Positions 1 through 8,479 are shown, numbered from the stretch's first letter. The stretch: 64,000 nucleotides of DNA from Oscillatoriales cyanobacterium USR001 (GCA_001698425.1 MBRE01000040.1:1-64000); one strand, 5' to 3'. A program made the numbers and translations. Notes: generated by a model from the sequence alone, not told the origin.

Positions 1-262
1 TACCACCTGATTGCACATTTAACACCTGCATCTCAATAATTACTAAAGTGCCATCTGTAAGTTTGGCTTTTACATCCAAGTAAGTATCTTTCAATCCTTG
101 AACGATCGGAGGTAAATTTGGATTGATAATTTCCAAGTCTTCAATAATCGAATTCCCTTCATAAATCATCGCATTGAGAAAGCTAATGAGAATGTCTTTG
201 CTTTCTGAGGAACCAAAGATTTTTTTGAAAGCGTAATCGGTTTTAGGATTGATGAAATTCAT
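1..262 (-). CDS. Rpn family recombination-promoting nuclease/putative transposase, partial
   Basis: The start codon is at 260-262 and the gene runs off the left edge, leaving 87 N-terminal residues. The protein opens with MNFINPKTDYAFKKIFG, followed by a segment like SFLNAMI and then DVKAKLTDGTLVIIEMQV. This is the usual opening of the PD-(D/E)XK Rpn/PDDEXK_2 family: a TDxxFKxxFG motif, then an acidic D with E-x-Q as catalytic core residues. These proteins nick DNA and promote RecA-independent recombination in enterobacteria; in cyanobacteria they occur in many copies. The rest of the domain lies outside the window, so intactness cannot be judged. Confidence 0.8.
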   Translation of the reverse strand, partial: MNFINPKTDYAFKKIFGSSESKDILISFLNAMIYEGNSIIEDLEIINPNLPPIVQGLKDTYLDVKAKLTDGTLVIIEMQVLNVQSGG

Positions 263-339
263 AGTATAAATTAGGTTTTCGACTATTAGTGACCAAGCAA
301 CCTAATTAGATTTTACCTAATCAGGCTGCTGATTTGCTT

Positions 340-1953
340 TCATGGTAACGACTTGACATCTTCTTTTAAATGCCCATTTGCCACTGCTAATACTGGCAAA
401 TCGTGAATATCTTGACCATTTAATTCATCAATATTAAATTCATCAATATTGAATTCATCAGTAGATATTTGACACGCAAGAATGCCATTAGCAAGGCGAT
501 CGCTAAACGATTCCTCCAAATCCTGAAAAGGCTCCAGTAAAGGCTCGATCGGTTGCGGCGGCTGATTAACAGTCACATCTAACCCCATTTGTTGCAAATT
601 CAAACTATGAGTTAATCGCCGATTAACCAACTCCACCAGCCAAACACTTAAACCTACTGCTGCCATTAATGGCAACACAATTCTGTAATCCCTTGTCAAC
701 TCAAACATTAATAAAATTGAAGTCAAAGGCGCTCTAGCACTACCAGCAAGTACCGCCGCCATCCCCACCATTGCATAAGCCGGTGGACCCGCTACGTGAC
801 CACTTATTCCTGGTATCATTCCCAAAAAAATGCCATAAGCGGAACCCAAAGAAGCTCCCAAAAACATCGCAGGGGCAAAAATGCCGCCCACTAAGCCACT
901 ACCGAGACTCACCGCCGTCATCGCCAGTTTTACCCCTAATAACAGCAGTAGCAAAGATAAAGAAAATTGGACATCTTGAAGCATCGCTTCGACAGTTTCG
1001 TAACCAACACCTAGAATTTGGGGTAATTGCAAAGCAACTAAGCCAACACAAGCCCCACCCATAATTGGATGAATAGGGCGAGGAATCCTGGCTAACCAAC
1101 CAAATCCAGGAGTTTTACCATGAAACCAGCGATCGGCCAGTTGAATGGCTTCGGTGTAAGCTATGGAAACCCCACTCGCTAAAAGTCCCAATCCCATATA
1201 TAGCGGCAATTCCCAGGAACTACGAACTTCATAGACGGGAAGAGCAAAAGCTGGTTGGGTTCCTATGCAGATTTGGGCAATTAGCGCTGAGACGACGGCG
1301 GAAAGCAAGACGGCACTAATTGATGAAGTGGCAAAAGTGCTTCCCAGCACGACTTCTAAGGCAAAAAATACTCCGGCAATGGGGGCATTAAAGCCTGCGG
1401 CGATTCCTGCGGCGGCTCCCGCACCCAGTAATAATCGCTGCCTGTCTTGGGAAAGTTGCAGCACTTGAGCTACTAGCATTCCAAAGTTAGCCCCAATTTC
1501 AACGCTGGGGGCTTCTGGACCAAGGGATGCGCCGGAACCCAGGGATACCGAGGCGGCTACCATTTTAGTAATTGGTTTGAGGGGAGAAAGTTCTTGCAAG
1601 CCTTGAGAAGCGGCTATCAGAGTGGAGATATTCGGACCAAAATCCTGAAACCGCCAGCGCATTAAACCAATAATGACTCCGCCGAAGGTGGGGATGCAGG
1701 CTAAAGCCCAGGGGCTACCTCTGGGTATTAAGCCCATTAAATCTTCCAACATTAAGGTGTGGATTAGATGGATGAGGTAGTGAAAGGTGACTACGCCTAC
1801 CCCTGTTACTCCCCCGATTAGAAGGGAGAGGATTAATAAAAGGGTTTCTGGGCTGGGATGGAGACGGTTAAGAAGTTTTTTTAATTCTGATGCACGGGTG
1901 GTCGGTGTGGGCGGGCAAGGGGGGCGCACGCCAACAGGAGGGATGGCAGTCAT
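340..1953 (-). CDS. ClC-type chloride channel/transporter
   Basis: A 537-residue polytopic membrane protein of the voltage-gated ClC family. The anion-selectivity motif GSGASLGPEAP lies at residues 139-149, with Glu147 at the position of the gating glutamate of E. coli ClC. GxFAP-type residues follow in GSGLVGGIFAPAMFLGASLG, and a GIAAGFNAPIAGVFFALE helix is also typical. A gating glutamate usually means H+/Cl- exchange, but that is inference. The C-terminal tail of about 100 residues has no CBS domain. It carries a short in-frame tandem repeat (IDEFN/IDELN, 15-bp unit at about 421-465). The gene is divergent from the dehydrogenase at 2035. Confidence 0.9.
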   Translation of the reverse strand: MTAIPPVGVRPPCPPTPTTRASELKKLLNRLHPSPETLLLILSLLIGGVTGVGVVTFHYLIHLIHTLMLEDLMGLIPRGSPWALACIPTFGGVIIGLMRWRFQDFGPNISTLIAASQGLQELSPLKPITKMVAASVSLGSGASLGPEAPSVEIGANFGMLVAQVLQLSQDRQRLLLGAGAAAGIAAGFNAPIAGVFFALEVVLGSTFATSSISAVLLSAVVSALIAQICIGTQPAFALPVYEVRSSWELPLYMGLGLLASGVSIAYTEAIQLADRWFHGKTPGFGWLARIPRPIHPIMGGACVGLVALQLPQILGVGYETVEAMLQDVQFSLSLLLLLLGVKLAMTAVSLGSGLVGGIFAPAMFLGASLGSAYGIFLGMIPGISGHVAGPPAYAMVGMAAVLAGSARAPLTSILLMFELTRDYRIVLPLMAAVGLSVWLVELVNRRLTHSLNLQQMGLDVTVNQPPQPIEPLLEPFQDLEESFSDRLANGILACQISTDEFNIDEFNIDELNGQDIHDLPVLAVANGHLKEDVKSLP

Positions 1954-1986
1954 TGAGGGGCGCTTATTTGTGAGGAGTTGAGATAT

Positions 1987-2005
1987 ATTTAATTTTATAT
2001 TAAAT
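1987..2005. promoter_or_regulatory. AT-rich inverted repeat between divergent genes
   Basis: Seven-base arms ATTTAAT and ATTAAAT flank a 5-base centre in the 81-bp gap between the divergent ClC and dehydrogenase genes. The position suits an operator serving either gene. No known regulator consensus is matched and AT-rich palindromes arise easily, so this is only a candidate. Confidence 0.2.
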
Positions 2006-2034
2006 TTTGAAAAAAACCCCTACCAATAAGATAG

Positions 2035-2991
2035 ATGAAAGGACTTTGGCTAGAAAACAAGGAGCTACAATTTTACGCCGATCTGCCCATTCCAGAACCG
2101 CTACCGGGAGAAACTTTAGTCCGAGTTTTGCGGGCTGGAATTTGCAACACAGATTTAGAATTGCTAAGAGGATATTACCCCTATCGAGGTATCTTGGGCC
2201 ATGAGTTTGTTGGGGTTGTCGAACAAGGGCCAGAAGATTTAATTAATCAAAGAGTTGTAGGGGAAATTAATGCGGCCTGCGGCTATTGCCGTTTTTGCCT
2301 TAGCGAACAACCAACTCACTGTGAAAACCGTAGTGTTTTAGGTATTGTGAATCGTAATGGGGCTTTTGCGGAATATTTGACTTTACCAGTTGCTAATCTT
2401 CACCCTGTACCTGATAGTGTATCTACTGATGCGGCGACTTTTACGGAGCCGATCGCGGCTGCTTTAGAAATTCAGCAACAAGTTTCTATCCGTCCCGATG
2501 ATAAAGTTTTAGTGGTAGGAGATGGTAAACTGGGTCAGCTTGTTGCCCAAACTATTGCTCTTACAGGTTGCGAATTATTAACAATTGGGAGACACGGGGA
2601 TAAGTTGGCAAATTTAGAGGAGCGGGGGATTAAAATTGGTTTTGTTGATGATGTGAAAGACCGATATTTTGATATTTCTATTGAGTGTACTGGTAATCCA
2701 GAAGGGTTTGCGATCGCGCGTCGATCTCTACGTCCCAGAGGTGTTCTTGTACTAAAAAGTACCTACGCTGGCGCTCTTACCTTTGACGCATCTGCTTTAG
2801 TTGTTGATGAAATTACCCTTATTGGTTCTCGCTGCGGTCCTTTTAAACCTGCGCTGCAATTATTAGCACAAAATCAAGTAAATGTTAATTACCTAATTCA
2901 TGGTCGCTACTTTTTAGACGAAGGAATAGCGGCTTTTGCCAAAGCTCAAAGTCCTGGAGTGTTGAAAGTTTTGCTAGAAATAGGCAGTTAA
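2035..2991 (+). CDS. Zinc-dependent medium-chain alcohol dehydrogenase-like protein
   Basis: A 318-residue MDR-superfamily oxidoreductase. The GroES-like catalytic domain has GICNTD (catalytic-zinc Cys) and GHEFVGVVE (His-Glu). A structural-zinc lobe follows with CGYCRFC and a fourth Cys in THCENR. The Rossmann region has VVGDGKLGQL, a slightly degenerate GxGxxG, then a strand ending in the cofactor-binding segment. The substrate cannot be read from sequence; relatives include polyol and glucose dehydrogenases. The length is somewhat short for the family (about 340-350) but both domains are present. It starts at ATG 2035 behind a weak purine stretch and is the only gene in its transcription direction here. 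Confidence 0.85.
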   Translation: MKGLWLENKELQFYADLPIPEPLPGETLVRVLRAGICNTDLELLRGYYPYRGILGHEFVGVVEQGPEDLINQRVVGEINAACGYCRFCLSEQPTHCENRSVLGIVNRNGAFAEYLTLPVANLHPVPDSVSTDAATFTEPIAAALEIQQQVSIRPDDKVLVVGDGKLGQLVAQTIALTGCELLTIGRHGDKLANLEERGIKIGFVDDVKDRYFDISIECTGNPEGFAIARRSLRPRGVLVLKSTYAGALTFDASALVVDEITLIGSRCGPFKPALQLLAQNQVNVNYLIHGRYFLDEGIAAFAKAQSPGVLKVLLEIGS

Positions 2992-3056
2992 AATGTGGAC
3001 GATCGAGGGCGATCGCGATTAAGATAATTGTCTAAATTATCTCTAAATTATTAAAA

Positions 3057-3326
3057 TTAATAAAGCGATCTACCTCTATAATCGCTACAATCGATCGCCT
3101 CTTCAGATAAAGCAATCTTCGGATGAACAGGACACTTAAGGTGATAGTCACCCGTAAAAAATATACAATTAGCACAAGGAATTTGGTGCATCCGTTTAGC
3201 CCGCTGTACCGAATCCCAAATCATTCTTGTCATGCTTGATAATACCAAAAAAAGCAATCCCCAAGCACAGACGAAGCAAATTGGTACTAAAAAAGGCTGT
3301 ATAGCTTGAACCAGAGAGTACGGCAT
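3057..3326 (-). CDS. Conserved small membrane protein with a Cys-rich C-terminal half
   Basis: About 89 residues if started at the ATG 3324-3326; a TTG lies 24 bases further upstream. One hydrophobic segment (FLVPICFVCAWGLLFLVL) near the N-terminus is followed by a basic stretch. A cysteine set then follows: CANC, a CPVHP motif and a final Cys near the C-terminus, which could bind metal. I do not recognise a named family; it resembles cyanobacterial conserved hypotheticals. Convergent with the dehydrogenase and divergent from the peroxiredoxin gene. Confidence 0.55.
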   Translation of the reverse strand: MPYSLVQAIQPFLVPICFVCAWGLLFLVLSSMTRMIWDSVQRAKRMHQIPCANCIFFTGDYHLKCPVHPKIALSEEAIDCSDYRGRSLY

Positions 3327-3488
3327 AGGCAATAGTTTTAATATTTGCAAACTATAAAATATAAAACAAATTCATCAGGCGAGGCAACCAAAAGTCATAA
3401 AAATTAAAAAATCTCAATATCTATCGACAAACAGGATAATTATGAGATGATAGGAACCGACCTTAAAAATAACTAGAGGAAATAAATT

Positions 3489-4127
3489 ATGACTCTCAGA
3501 TTAGGCGATACAGTCCCCAACTTTACCCAAGCATCTTCCCAAGGCGAAATCAACTTCTACGACTGGGCTGGAGATAGCTGGGTTGTCCTATTCTCACACC
3601 CCGCAGACTATACACCAGTATGCACCACCGAACTAGGAGAAGTAGCCCGTCTCAAAGCAGAATTTGATAAACGCAGTGTCAAAACTATTGCTGTTAGTGT
3701 TGATGATGAAGAATCCCATAAAGGTTGGATTAAAGATATCGAAGAAACTCAAAAAGTTAACCTAAATTATCCCATTTTGGCCGACCCAGATCGAAAAGTG
3801 TCAGACCTTTATGACATGATCCATCCTAACTCTTTGAATAACTTAACTATCCGTACCGTTTTTGTCATCGATCCCCAAAAGAAACTGCGGTTAACAATTA
3901 CCTATCCTGCGAGTACAGGTCGTAACTTTGATGAGATTTTGCGAGTGATTGATTCCTTACAACTCACGGACAAATATAGCGTCGCCACGCCTGTTAATTG
4001 GAAAGACGGTCAAGATTGCGTAATTGTCCCATCTATCAAAGATCCCGAAGAACTGAAAGAGAAATTTCCTAAAGGTTATGAAGTAATTAAACCTTATTTG
4101 CGAATGACTCCTCAGCCGAATAAATAA
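3489..4127 (+). CDS. 1-Cys peroxiredoxin (PRDX6/Prx6 type)
   Basis: A 212-residue peroxiredoxin that reduces H2O2 and organic peroxides. The peroxidatic cysteine is Cys45 in HPADYTPVCTTELG. The length and the extra C-terminal domain (VNWKDGQDCVIVPSIKDPEELKEKFPKG) mark the Prx6/1-Cys class rather than the 2-Cys AhpC class. A second Cys in GQDC is not at a resolving position usual for 2-Cys enzymes. The ribosome-binding site AGAGGAAATAAATT precedes the ATG at 3489. It appears to be monocistronic. Confidence 0.93.
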   Translation: MTLRLGDTVPNFTQASSQGEINFYDWAGDSWVVLFSHPADYTPVCTTELGEVARLKAEFDKRSVKTIAVSVDDEESHKGWIKDIEETQKVNLNYPILADPDRKVSDLYDMIHPNSLNNLTIRTVFVIDPQKKLRLTITYPASTGRNFDEILRVIDSLQLTDKYSVATPVNWKDGQDCVIVPSIKDPEELKEKFPKGYEVIKPYLRMTPQPNK

Positions 4128-4150
4128 TAACTCTTTTGTGTTAAACTGAA

Positions 4151-4174
4151 CTAGAGACGCGATCGCGTCTCTAG
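4151..4174. repeat. 24-bp perfect palindrome centred on a HIP1 site
   Basis: The sequence from CTAGAGACGC onward reads identically on both strands and has the HIP1 core GCGATCGC at its centre. It lies 24 bp after the peroxiredoxin stop. As RNA it would form a 12-bp stem without a loop or U-tract, so it is a poor terminator. It may simply be a HIP1-containing palindromic repeat. Confidence 0.6.
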
Positions 4175-4206
4175 GAAAAGAACTAAATTCAGTGGAGGAA
4201 ATTACG

Positions 4207-4788
4207 ATGCTTTCATCTCCGATCGTATTACGAATGCCGCCGAAACTGCAAATGACAGAAGATGAATTTTTTGAGTTCTGTCAAATTAATCGCGACTTAC
4301 AAATTGAAAGGAATCAATCAGGAGAAGTGCTAATTATGCCCCCGACTGGAGGAACTACAGGCAATCGTAGCGGCAGTATATTTGCACAGTTGTATAATTG
4401 GACAGAGGAAGACGGAACGGGTATTTGTTTTGACTCCAGCACTGGATTTAAGCTATCAATGGGTGACAAATCGCCAGATGCTTCGTGGATGAAATTGGAA
4501 CGATGGAATGCTTTATCAGAAGAACAGCAAGATAAATTTGTCCCTATTTGTCCAGATTTTCTGGTAGAACTCAGATCCGCTTCTGACAATTTGAAACCTT
4601 TACAGGAAAAAATGGTGGAATATATGAGGGAATCGGGAATAAAGTTAGGATGGTTAATCGATCGAAAACATCGCCGAGTTTATATTTACCGTCCAGGTTT
4701 ACCAGTAGAATGTTTAGAAAATCCTGCGACAGTTAGTGGCGAACCATTTTTGCCAGGATTTGTGCTGAATATGAGTAAGATTTGGTAA
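4207..4788 (+). CDS. Uma2 family (DUF820) endonuclease-like protein
   Basis: A Uma2/DUF820 protein of about 193 residues with a PD-(D/E)XK-type restriction-endonuclease-like fold; this family is greatly expanded in cyanobacteria. It shows the family order: MTEDEFFEFCQ helix, a MPPTGGTTGNRS loop, FKLSMGDKSPDASWM (core Asp), and CPDFLVELRSASDNL with the second acidic residue. The C-terminal LGWLIDRKHRRVYIYRPG is also typical. The ATG at 4207 is preferred to the in-frame GTG at 4192 because GGAGG lies just before it. Biological role unknown; some relatives are in mobile-element neighbourhoods. Confidence 0.85.
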   Translation: MLSSPIVLRMPPKLQMTEDEFFEFCQINRDLQIERNQSGEVLIMPPTGGTTGNRSGSIFAQLYNWTEEDGTGICFDSSTGFKLSMGDKSPDASWMKLERWNALSEEQQDKFVPICPDFLVELRSASDNLKPLQEKMVEYMRESGIKLGWLIDRKHRRVYIYRPGLPVECLENPATVSGEPFLPGFVLNMSKIW

Positions 4789-4834
4789 TAAGATTTGGTA
4801 ATAGCGATCGGCTATTCGTAACAATACACAAAGT

Positions 4835-5455
4835 TTACACAGCAACTAACTCAATAAGCTGTACTTCACATTGCTGGAAAACATAGTTAACAGCCATAAA
4901 TAACTTATCTAGTTCCTGAATTGTATAGAAAGTTTGGTTGCGGGTGAATAGATCGGCTTCAAGCTTGCCAAATTGCCAGCGATCGCCATTAGAGACAATT
5001 CCAAAAATAGTAATTTTTAGATCGTTATTTAGCTTTTGTGCCGCCACCATTTCAGCTAGACACTGCGCCCATCCTTCTTCAAATTTGTCTTGTTTTGCTT
5101 CGACCAACAAGAAATAAGGCCGATCGAACAAAACTTTTCCCAAAGGAGAACGTTTAGCCAAAATATACTCAGGAAAACCCGAAAGATTTTCATCGTAAGT
5201 CAGGGATTTATGACCCCACAGAACAAATTTATGACGGTAGCATTTCCAAACTTCTTTAAGAACTGGATAAATTAGATTTTCGCAAATAGAAAACTCTGAA
5301 GCATTAGGTACTCCATCCTGCATAACGGTTTGTAAGTCTTCTCGGAAATAGTCAGATATGCTAAACTCAACTTCACCCATGAAATTATCTTCGGTGTAGG
5401 TAATCTGAAATTCTTTGAGAACTGCACCGATCTCTTTATAACTACTGAAACTCAT
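4835..5455 (-). CDS. Conserved hypothetical protein with PD-(D/E)XK-like core
   Basis: About 206 residues from the ATG at 5453-5455, chosen because AAGGAGAGAAAT precedes it. The central part reads YFLLVEAKQDKFEEGWAQCLAEM, an E-x-K element followed by a helix, as in restriction-endonuclease-like proteins (compare HsdR N-terminal domains). The upstream FPEYILAKRSPLGKVLFDRPY could supply the core Asp/Glu. The C-terminal part reads TIFGIVSNGDRWQFGKL, like the strand region of type I R-subunit homologues. No helicase or methylase partner is adjacent. Function unknown. Confidence 0.6.
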   Translation of the reverse strand: MSFSSYKEIGAVLKEFQITYTEDNFMGEVEFSISDYFREDLQTVMQDGVPNASEFSICENLIYPVLKEVWKCYRHKFVLWGHKSLTYDENLSGFPEYILAKRSPLGKVLFDRPYFLLVEAKQDKFEEGWAQCLAEMVAAQKLNNDLKITIFGIVSNGDRWQFGKLEADLFTRNQTFYTIQELDKLFMAVNYVFQQCEVQLIELVAV

Positions 5456-5542
5456 ATTTCTCTCCTTTGAACCTTGAAAATCTACTGGAGTGGCACTCAA
5501 TTATCCTGTTAGGTTTGACTTAATTGAGAGAGATTTGAGAGA

Positions 5543-5592
5543 ACGCTACGGACTTAAAATCTGTTGACCCAAAACGGTCGTCAGAGTTCAAC
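5543..5592 (+). pseudogene. Relic of tRNA-Leu(UAA)
   Basis: Fifty bases match the anticodon arm, long variable arm and start of the T arm of the intact tRNA-Leu(UAA) at 17770-17854. They include CTACGGACTTAAAATC and TTGACCC.AAACGGTCGT with only a few substitutions. The acceptor stem, most of the D arm and the 3' end are missing, so it cannot be a working tRNA. It lies 12 bp beyond the 3' end of tRNA-His on the opposite strand. It is probably left by duplication or by past integration and excision at tRNA genes. Confidence 0.75.
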
Positions 5593-5604
5593 AATTTTTT
5601 AAAG

Positions 5605-5679
5605 GGCGAACGATGGGACTTGAACCCACGAAATGGTGGTACCACAAACCACTGCCTTAACCACTTGGCTACGCTCGCC
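5605..5679 (-). tRNA. trnH: tRNA-His (GTG)
   Basis: The reverse strand folds as a cloverleaf: acceptor GCGAGCG with CGTTCGC, D stem GCC/GGC, anticodon stem GTGGT/ACCAC with loop TTGTGGT giving anticodon GTG, and T arm GTGGG-TTCAAGT-CCCAT. An extra G at 5679 pairs with C73 at 5605, the encoded G-1 identity element of histidine tRNA. CCA is not encoded. Confidence 0.95.
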
Positions 5680-5757
5680 ATCACATTTGTTACTATAGCA
5701 CCTAATCCCAGAATAGATCAATAGTTTCCCCAAAAATTTTTTCCCAAATTTTCCCCT

Positions 5758-7254
5758 ATGACTCACTGCATCATCCCTCGATGCCCAAATCCCCAAAACC
5801 CAGATACAGCACAGTATTGCCAGACTTGCGGTTCCCCTCTGTTACTGCAAGAGCGGTATCGCCCTCTACGGCCGATTGGTCAAGGTGGTTTTGGCAAAAC
5901 TTTTTTCGCCGTTGATGAAAAAAGCGATCTCCATCTACCCTGTGCGATTAAGCAATTTTCCTTTCCCAATCAAGACCCTGAGAGCTACAATACCGCTGCA
6001 AGATTGTTTCGCCAAGAGGCTTTACGTCTTAAGCAACTCGGCCAACACCCCCAAATTCCTCAACTATTAAGCGATTTTGAAGAAGATGGCAGACTCTATT
6101 TAGTGCAGGAGTTTATTGAAGGGCAAACTCTTACTCAATTGTTACGTCAAAATGGGATTTTTAATCATATTGAAATTTGGAAATTGTTGCAGGATTTGTT
6201 GCCAGTGCTGCATTTTATTCACCAGAAATCTATAGTTCACCGGGATATTAAGCCGAGTAATATTATTAGTAGAATTGGCGATGGGAAACCAGTGTTAATT
6301 GATTTTGGGGTGGCTAAATTGGTGGCAGATACGGCTTTAGTTCGCACTGGGACGATTATTGGCTCCCCTGAATATATGGCTCCTGAACAAACGCGGGGAA
6401 AAGCGATCGCCGCCAGCGATCTTTTTAGTTTAGGTGTTACTTGTATTCATTTAATGACGGGGGTTACACCTTGGGATATGTATGATATGACGAAGGATTA
6501 TTGGGGATGGCGAGATTTTTTACCTACGAATATTAGTGGTAATTCTTTAAGCGTTCCTCCTCAACAGGCGCGTTTAGGTAAAATTTTGGATAAGTTGTTA
6601 CAACATTCAGTTAGTCAACGTTATCAGTCGGCGGAACAGGTTTTACAGGATTTGATTATTCCCGATATTGCGATTAGTAAAAAAACTGCAATAGTTAAAT
6701 CTCAGATTACGCCCACTCCGGCGGTATCTGCACCTGTACGTCCTAATTTACTGGCAAAAATTATGCCTTGGATTGTTAAACCTACGGGGGATAGTTTGAT
6801 TTCAGCAGTCGGAGTTGATTACACAAATTTGCAACATTTACTAGCCGCAAAAAAATGGAAAGAAGCCGATTGGGAAACTTGGGTAGTTTTGTCTCAAGCA
6901 TTGGGGAAAAGAACTAAGGGTTATATTCATCCTAATGAAATTGAAGGTTTACCTTGTGCAGATTTGGGGACAATTAATGGTTTGTGGGTGAAGTATAGTG
7001 GTGGACAATTTGGGTATACTGTGCAAAAGCAAATTTATGATGGGGTTGATGGTGATTATGGTCAATTTTGCGATCGAGTTGGCTGGTTGACTTATAATCC
7101 TCATAATGCTTCAGAATATCTAATTTTTAGGCTGAATGCACCATTGGGACATTTGCCTTCGCGGATTTGGGTGACTGGTTTAAAATGGTGGCGACATACT
7201 GAGGTGATGGGAAATAGACTTAAGGAATGTGAAGTATATTCGACTAAGCTATGA
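5758..7254 (+). CDS. Serine/threonine protein kinase with zinc ribbon and C-terminal GUN4 domain
   Basis: 498 residues in three parts. An N-terminal zinc-ribbon-like segment (CIIPRCPNPQ...YCQTCG) precedes a Pkn2/SPK-type kinase. The kinase has GQGGFGKTF, CAIKQF (Lys), HRDIKPSN (His161-Arg162-Asp163), DFGVAK and APEQ. After a linker, residues 345-498 form a GUN4 domain (VDYTNLQHLLAAKKWKEADW, and DYGQFCDRVGWL). Free-standing Gun4 binds protoporphyrin/Mg-protoporphyrin and activates Mg-chelatase. The fusion suggests a kinase that senses tetrapyrroles, but ligand binding is inference. No membrane segment is apparent. The gene starts downstream of the divergent tRNA-His gene. Confidence 0.93.
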   Translation: MTHCIIPRCPNPQNPDTAQYCQTCGSPLLLQERYRPLRPIGQGGFGKTFFAVDEKSDLHLPCAIKQFSFPNQDPESYNTAARLFRQEALRLKQLGQHPQIPQLLSDFEEDGRLYLVQEFIEGQTLTQLLRQNGIFNHIEIWKLLQDLLPVLHFIHQKSIVHRDIKPSNIISRIGDGKPVLIDFGVAKLVADTALVRTGTIIGSPEYMAPEQTRGKAIAASDLFSLGVTCIHLMTGVTPWDMYDMTKDYWGWRDFLPTNISGNSLSVPPQQARLGKILDKLLQHSVSQRYQSAEQVLQDLIIPDIAISKKTAIVKSQITPTPAVSAPVRPNLLAKIMPWIVKPTGDSLISAVGVDYTNLQHLLAAKKWKEADWETWVVLSQALGKRTKGYIHPNEIEGLPCADLGTINGLWVKYSGGQFGYTVQKQIYDGVDGDYGQFCDRVGWLTYNPHNASEYLIFRLNAPLGHLPSRIWVTGLKWWRHTEVMGNRLKECEVYSTKL

Positions 7255-7270
7255 TTGGATAACCTTCCAC

Positions 7271-7299
7271 AAACCGGGTTTCTGGGAGAAACCCGGTTT
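7271..7299. terminator. Stem-loop after the GUN4 kinase
   Basis: Perfect 13-bp arms AAACCGGGTTTCT and AGAAACCCGGTTT with a 3-base loop, 17 bp past the kinase stop and between convergent genes. No clear U-tract follows on either strand. It could act as a bidirectional terminator or transcript-end protector. Similar AAACCGGGTTTCT hairpins are common between cyanobacterial genes. Confidence 0.55.
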
Positions 7300-7377
7300 A
7301 TACATAACCTAAAAAAACGGTTACGGAGTTACCAATTAAAACTAATAAAGAAGTACCTATTGCCTGTTGGTAATCAT

Positions 7378-7917
7378 TTAGTTTTTCACCTGATTGTAGG
7401 GAAGATTTGCTAGTAATAAACCCATTGCACAAGTACCTGTGATACCTGCAAATACTAAGCCTGCGCCGACAAAGCCACTAAGTATTAAAAATCCGGGGGA
7501 AACAAAAGCCCCAAGAACTGTACCCAAAAATACTAAAGAGCCGGCAACTATTTGTACTTGTCGCATGATAGAAATGGGAGCATTTTTATTGATTATTGTT
7601 GGGTATCCAGCTTGTTTCCATGTAGCAATTCCCCCTCTCAATTGCGTTATTTCTTGCAAACCGAAATCTAATAGTTTTTGCGCGGCTTTTCGGGAGCGAT
7701 TCCCACTGTGACAGTACAGAACGAGTTGTTTTCCGGTAATTAGTTTTACCTCAGTTGGGTTGAATGTCGAAAGTGGCATTAGTGTTGCATCTTTGATGTG
7801 TTCGCCAGCATATTCTGCTGGTTCCCGCACGTCTATGAGCGTTACTTTTTGTTCAGCAAGCAACTGGTTAAGGGTATTAGCGTCAATTTCTATGAGTTGG
7901 TGTGAGTTAGTAAGCAT
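7378..7917 (-). CDS. Rhodanese-DUF2892 membrane protein
   Basis: About 179 residues from the ATG 7915-7917, preceded by AGGAAATAG; a TTG lies six codons upstream. Residues 8-105 form a rhodanese domain with active-site Cys69 in the loop CHSGNR, plus LIDVREPAEYAGEHI and LRGGIATWKQAGYP. Two hydrophobic segments of a DUF2892 module (LVFLGTVLGAFVSPGFLILSGFVGAGLVFAGITGTCAMG) anchor it in the membrane with the rhodanese facing one side. Such proteins move sulfane sulfur and are often under ArsR-type (BigR/SqrR-like) control. An ArsR gene lies one gene upstream on the same strand. Confidence 0.88.
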   Translation of the reverse strand: MLTNSHQLIEIDANTLNQLLAEQKVTLIDVREPAEYAGEHIKDATLMPLSTFNPTEVKLITGKQLVLYCHSGNRSRKAAQKLLDFGLQEITQLRGGIATWKQAGYPTIINKNAPISIMRQVQIVAGSLVFLGTVLGAFVSPGFLILSGFVGAGLVFAGITGTCAMGLLLANLPYNQVKN

Positions 7918-7966
7918 ACTTTCTATTTCCTGCAATTACAAATTTTTTCAAGGGGGTAATTAATTT

Positions 7967-8479
7967 TTAAGTTGCTTGTGCAACTTCTTGCCATTCTTTT
8001 ACCCAGGAAGGGGGAATGTTCAGAATGAGAGACTGTTCATCAACTAGGGGCAATGAAAGTCTGAGAGCATAACCTTCTGGCAATTTGTTTAAAATAGCAC
8101 TCAAATCATACTGTCCCACATTAGTAGCCGGTGATTTTTTCTCAAAAACATCCGCTGCTATGAAATTTTGCCCGTTGATTGTTGAAATATCTAAGGTTTT
8201 TGGGTGATCGAATTCTGCGATACCAGGAAAAGCAACTAATCGCAAATTGATTGTATCTGGTTGATTGCTTTTAGTTTGTTTAAACAGGATTACTTGCCAA
8301 GAGTTACCGTGGGAATCTCGGACAGTATGCCGTGACTGGTAAAGGATTTGACCAGGCGCTTCTTCGGTCTTTTGGACTAAAGCCATTGCTGGCTGAATTG
8401 TGAGATTTACTGCGATCAACAACAATAAAATACTCACAATTGTTAAGCTTAATTTTCTCAATCGCATTAGCTTTTTCAT
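7967..8479 (-). CDS. DUF3122 secreted protein
   Basis: 170 residues with a signal peptide (basic MKKLMRLRKL, hydrophobic core LTIVSILLLLIAVNL, likely cleavage after AMA). The mature part matches cyanobacterial DUF3122: LYQSRHTVRDSHGNSWQVILFKQ, then an immunoglobulin-like series of strands and a closing VDEQSLILNIPPSWVKEWQEVA. Function unknown; probably periplasmic or thylakoid-luminal. It ends 49 bp before the rhodanese start, so the two may be co-transcribed. Confidence 0.75.
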   Translation of the reverse strand: MKKLMRLRKLSLTIVSILLLLIAVNLTIQPAMALVQKTEEAPGQILYQSRHTVRDSHGNSWQVILFKQTKSNQPDTINLRLVAFPGIAEFDHPKTLDISTINGQNFIAADVFEKKSPATNVGQYDLSAILNKLPEGYALRLSLPLVDEQSLILNIPPSWVKEWQEVAQAT

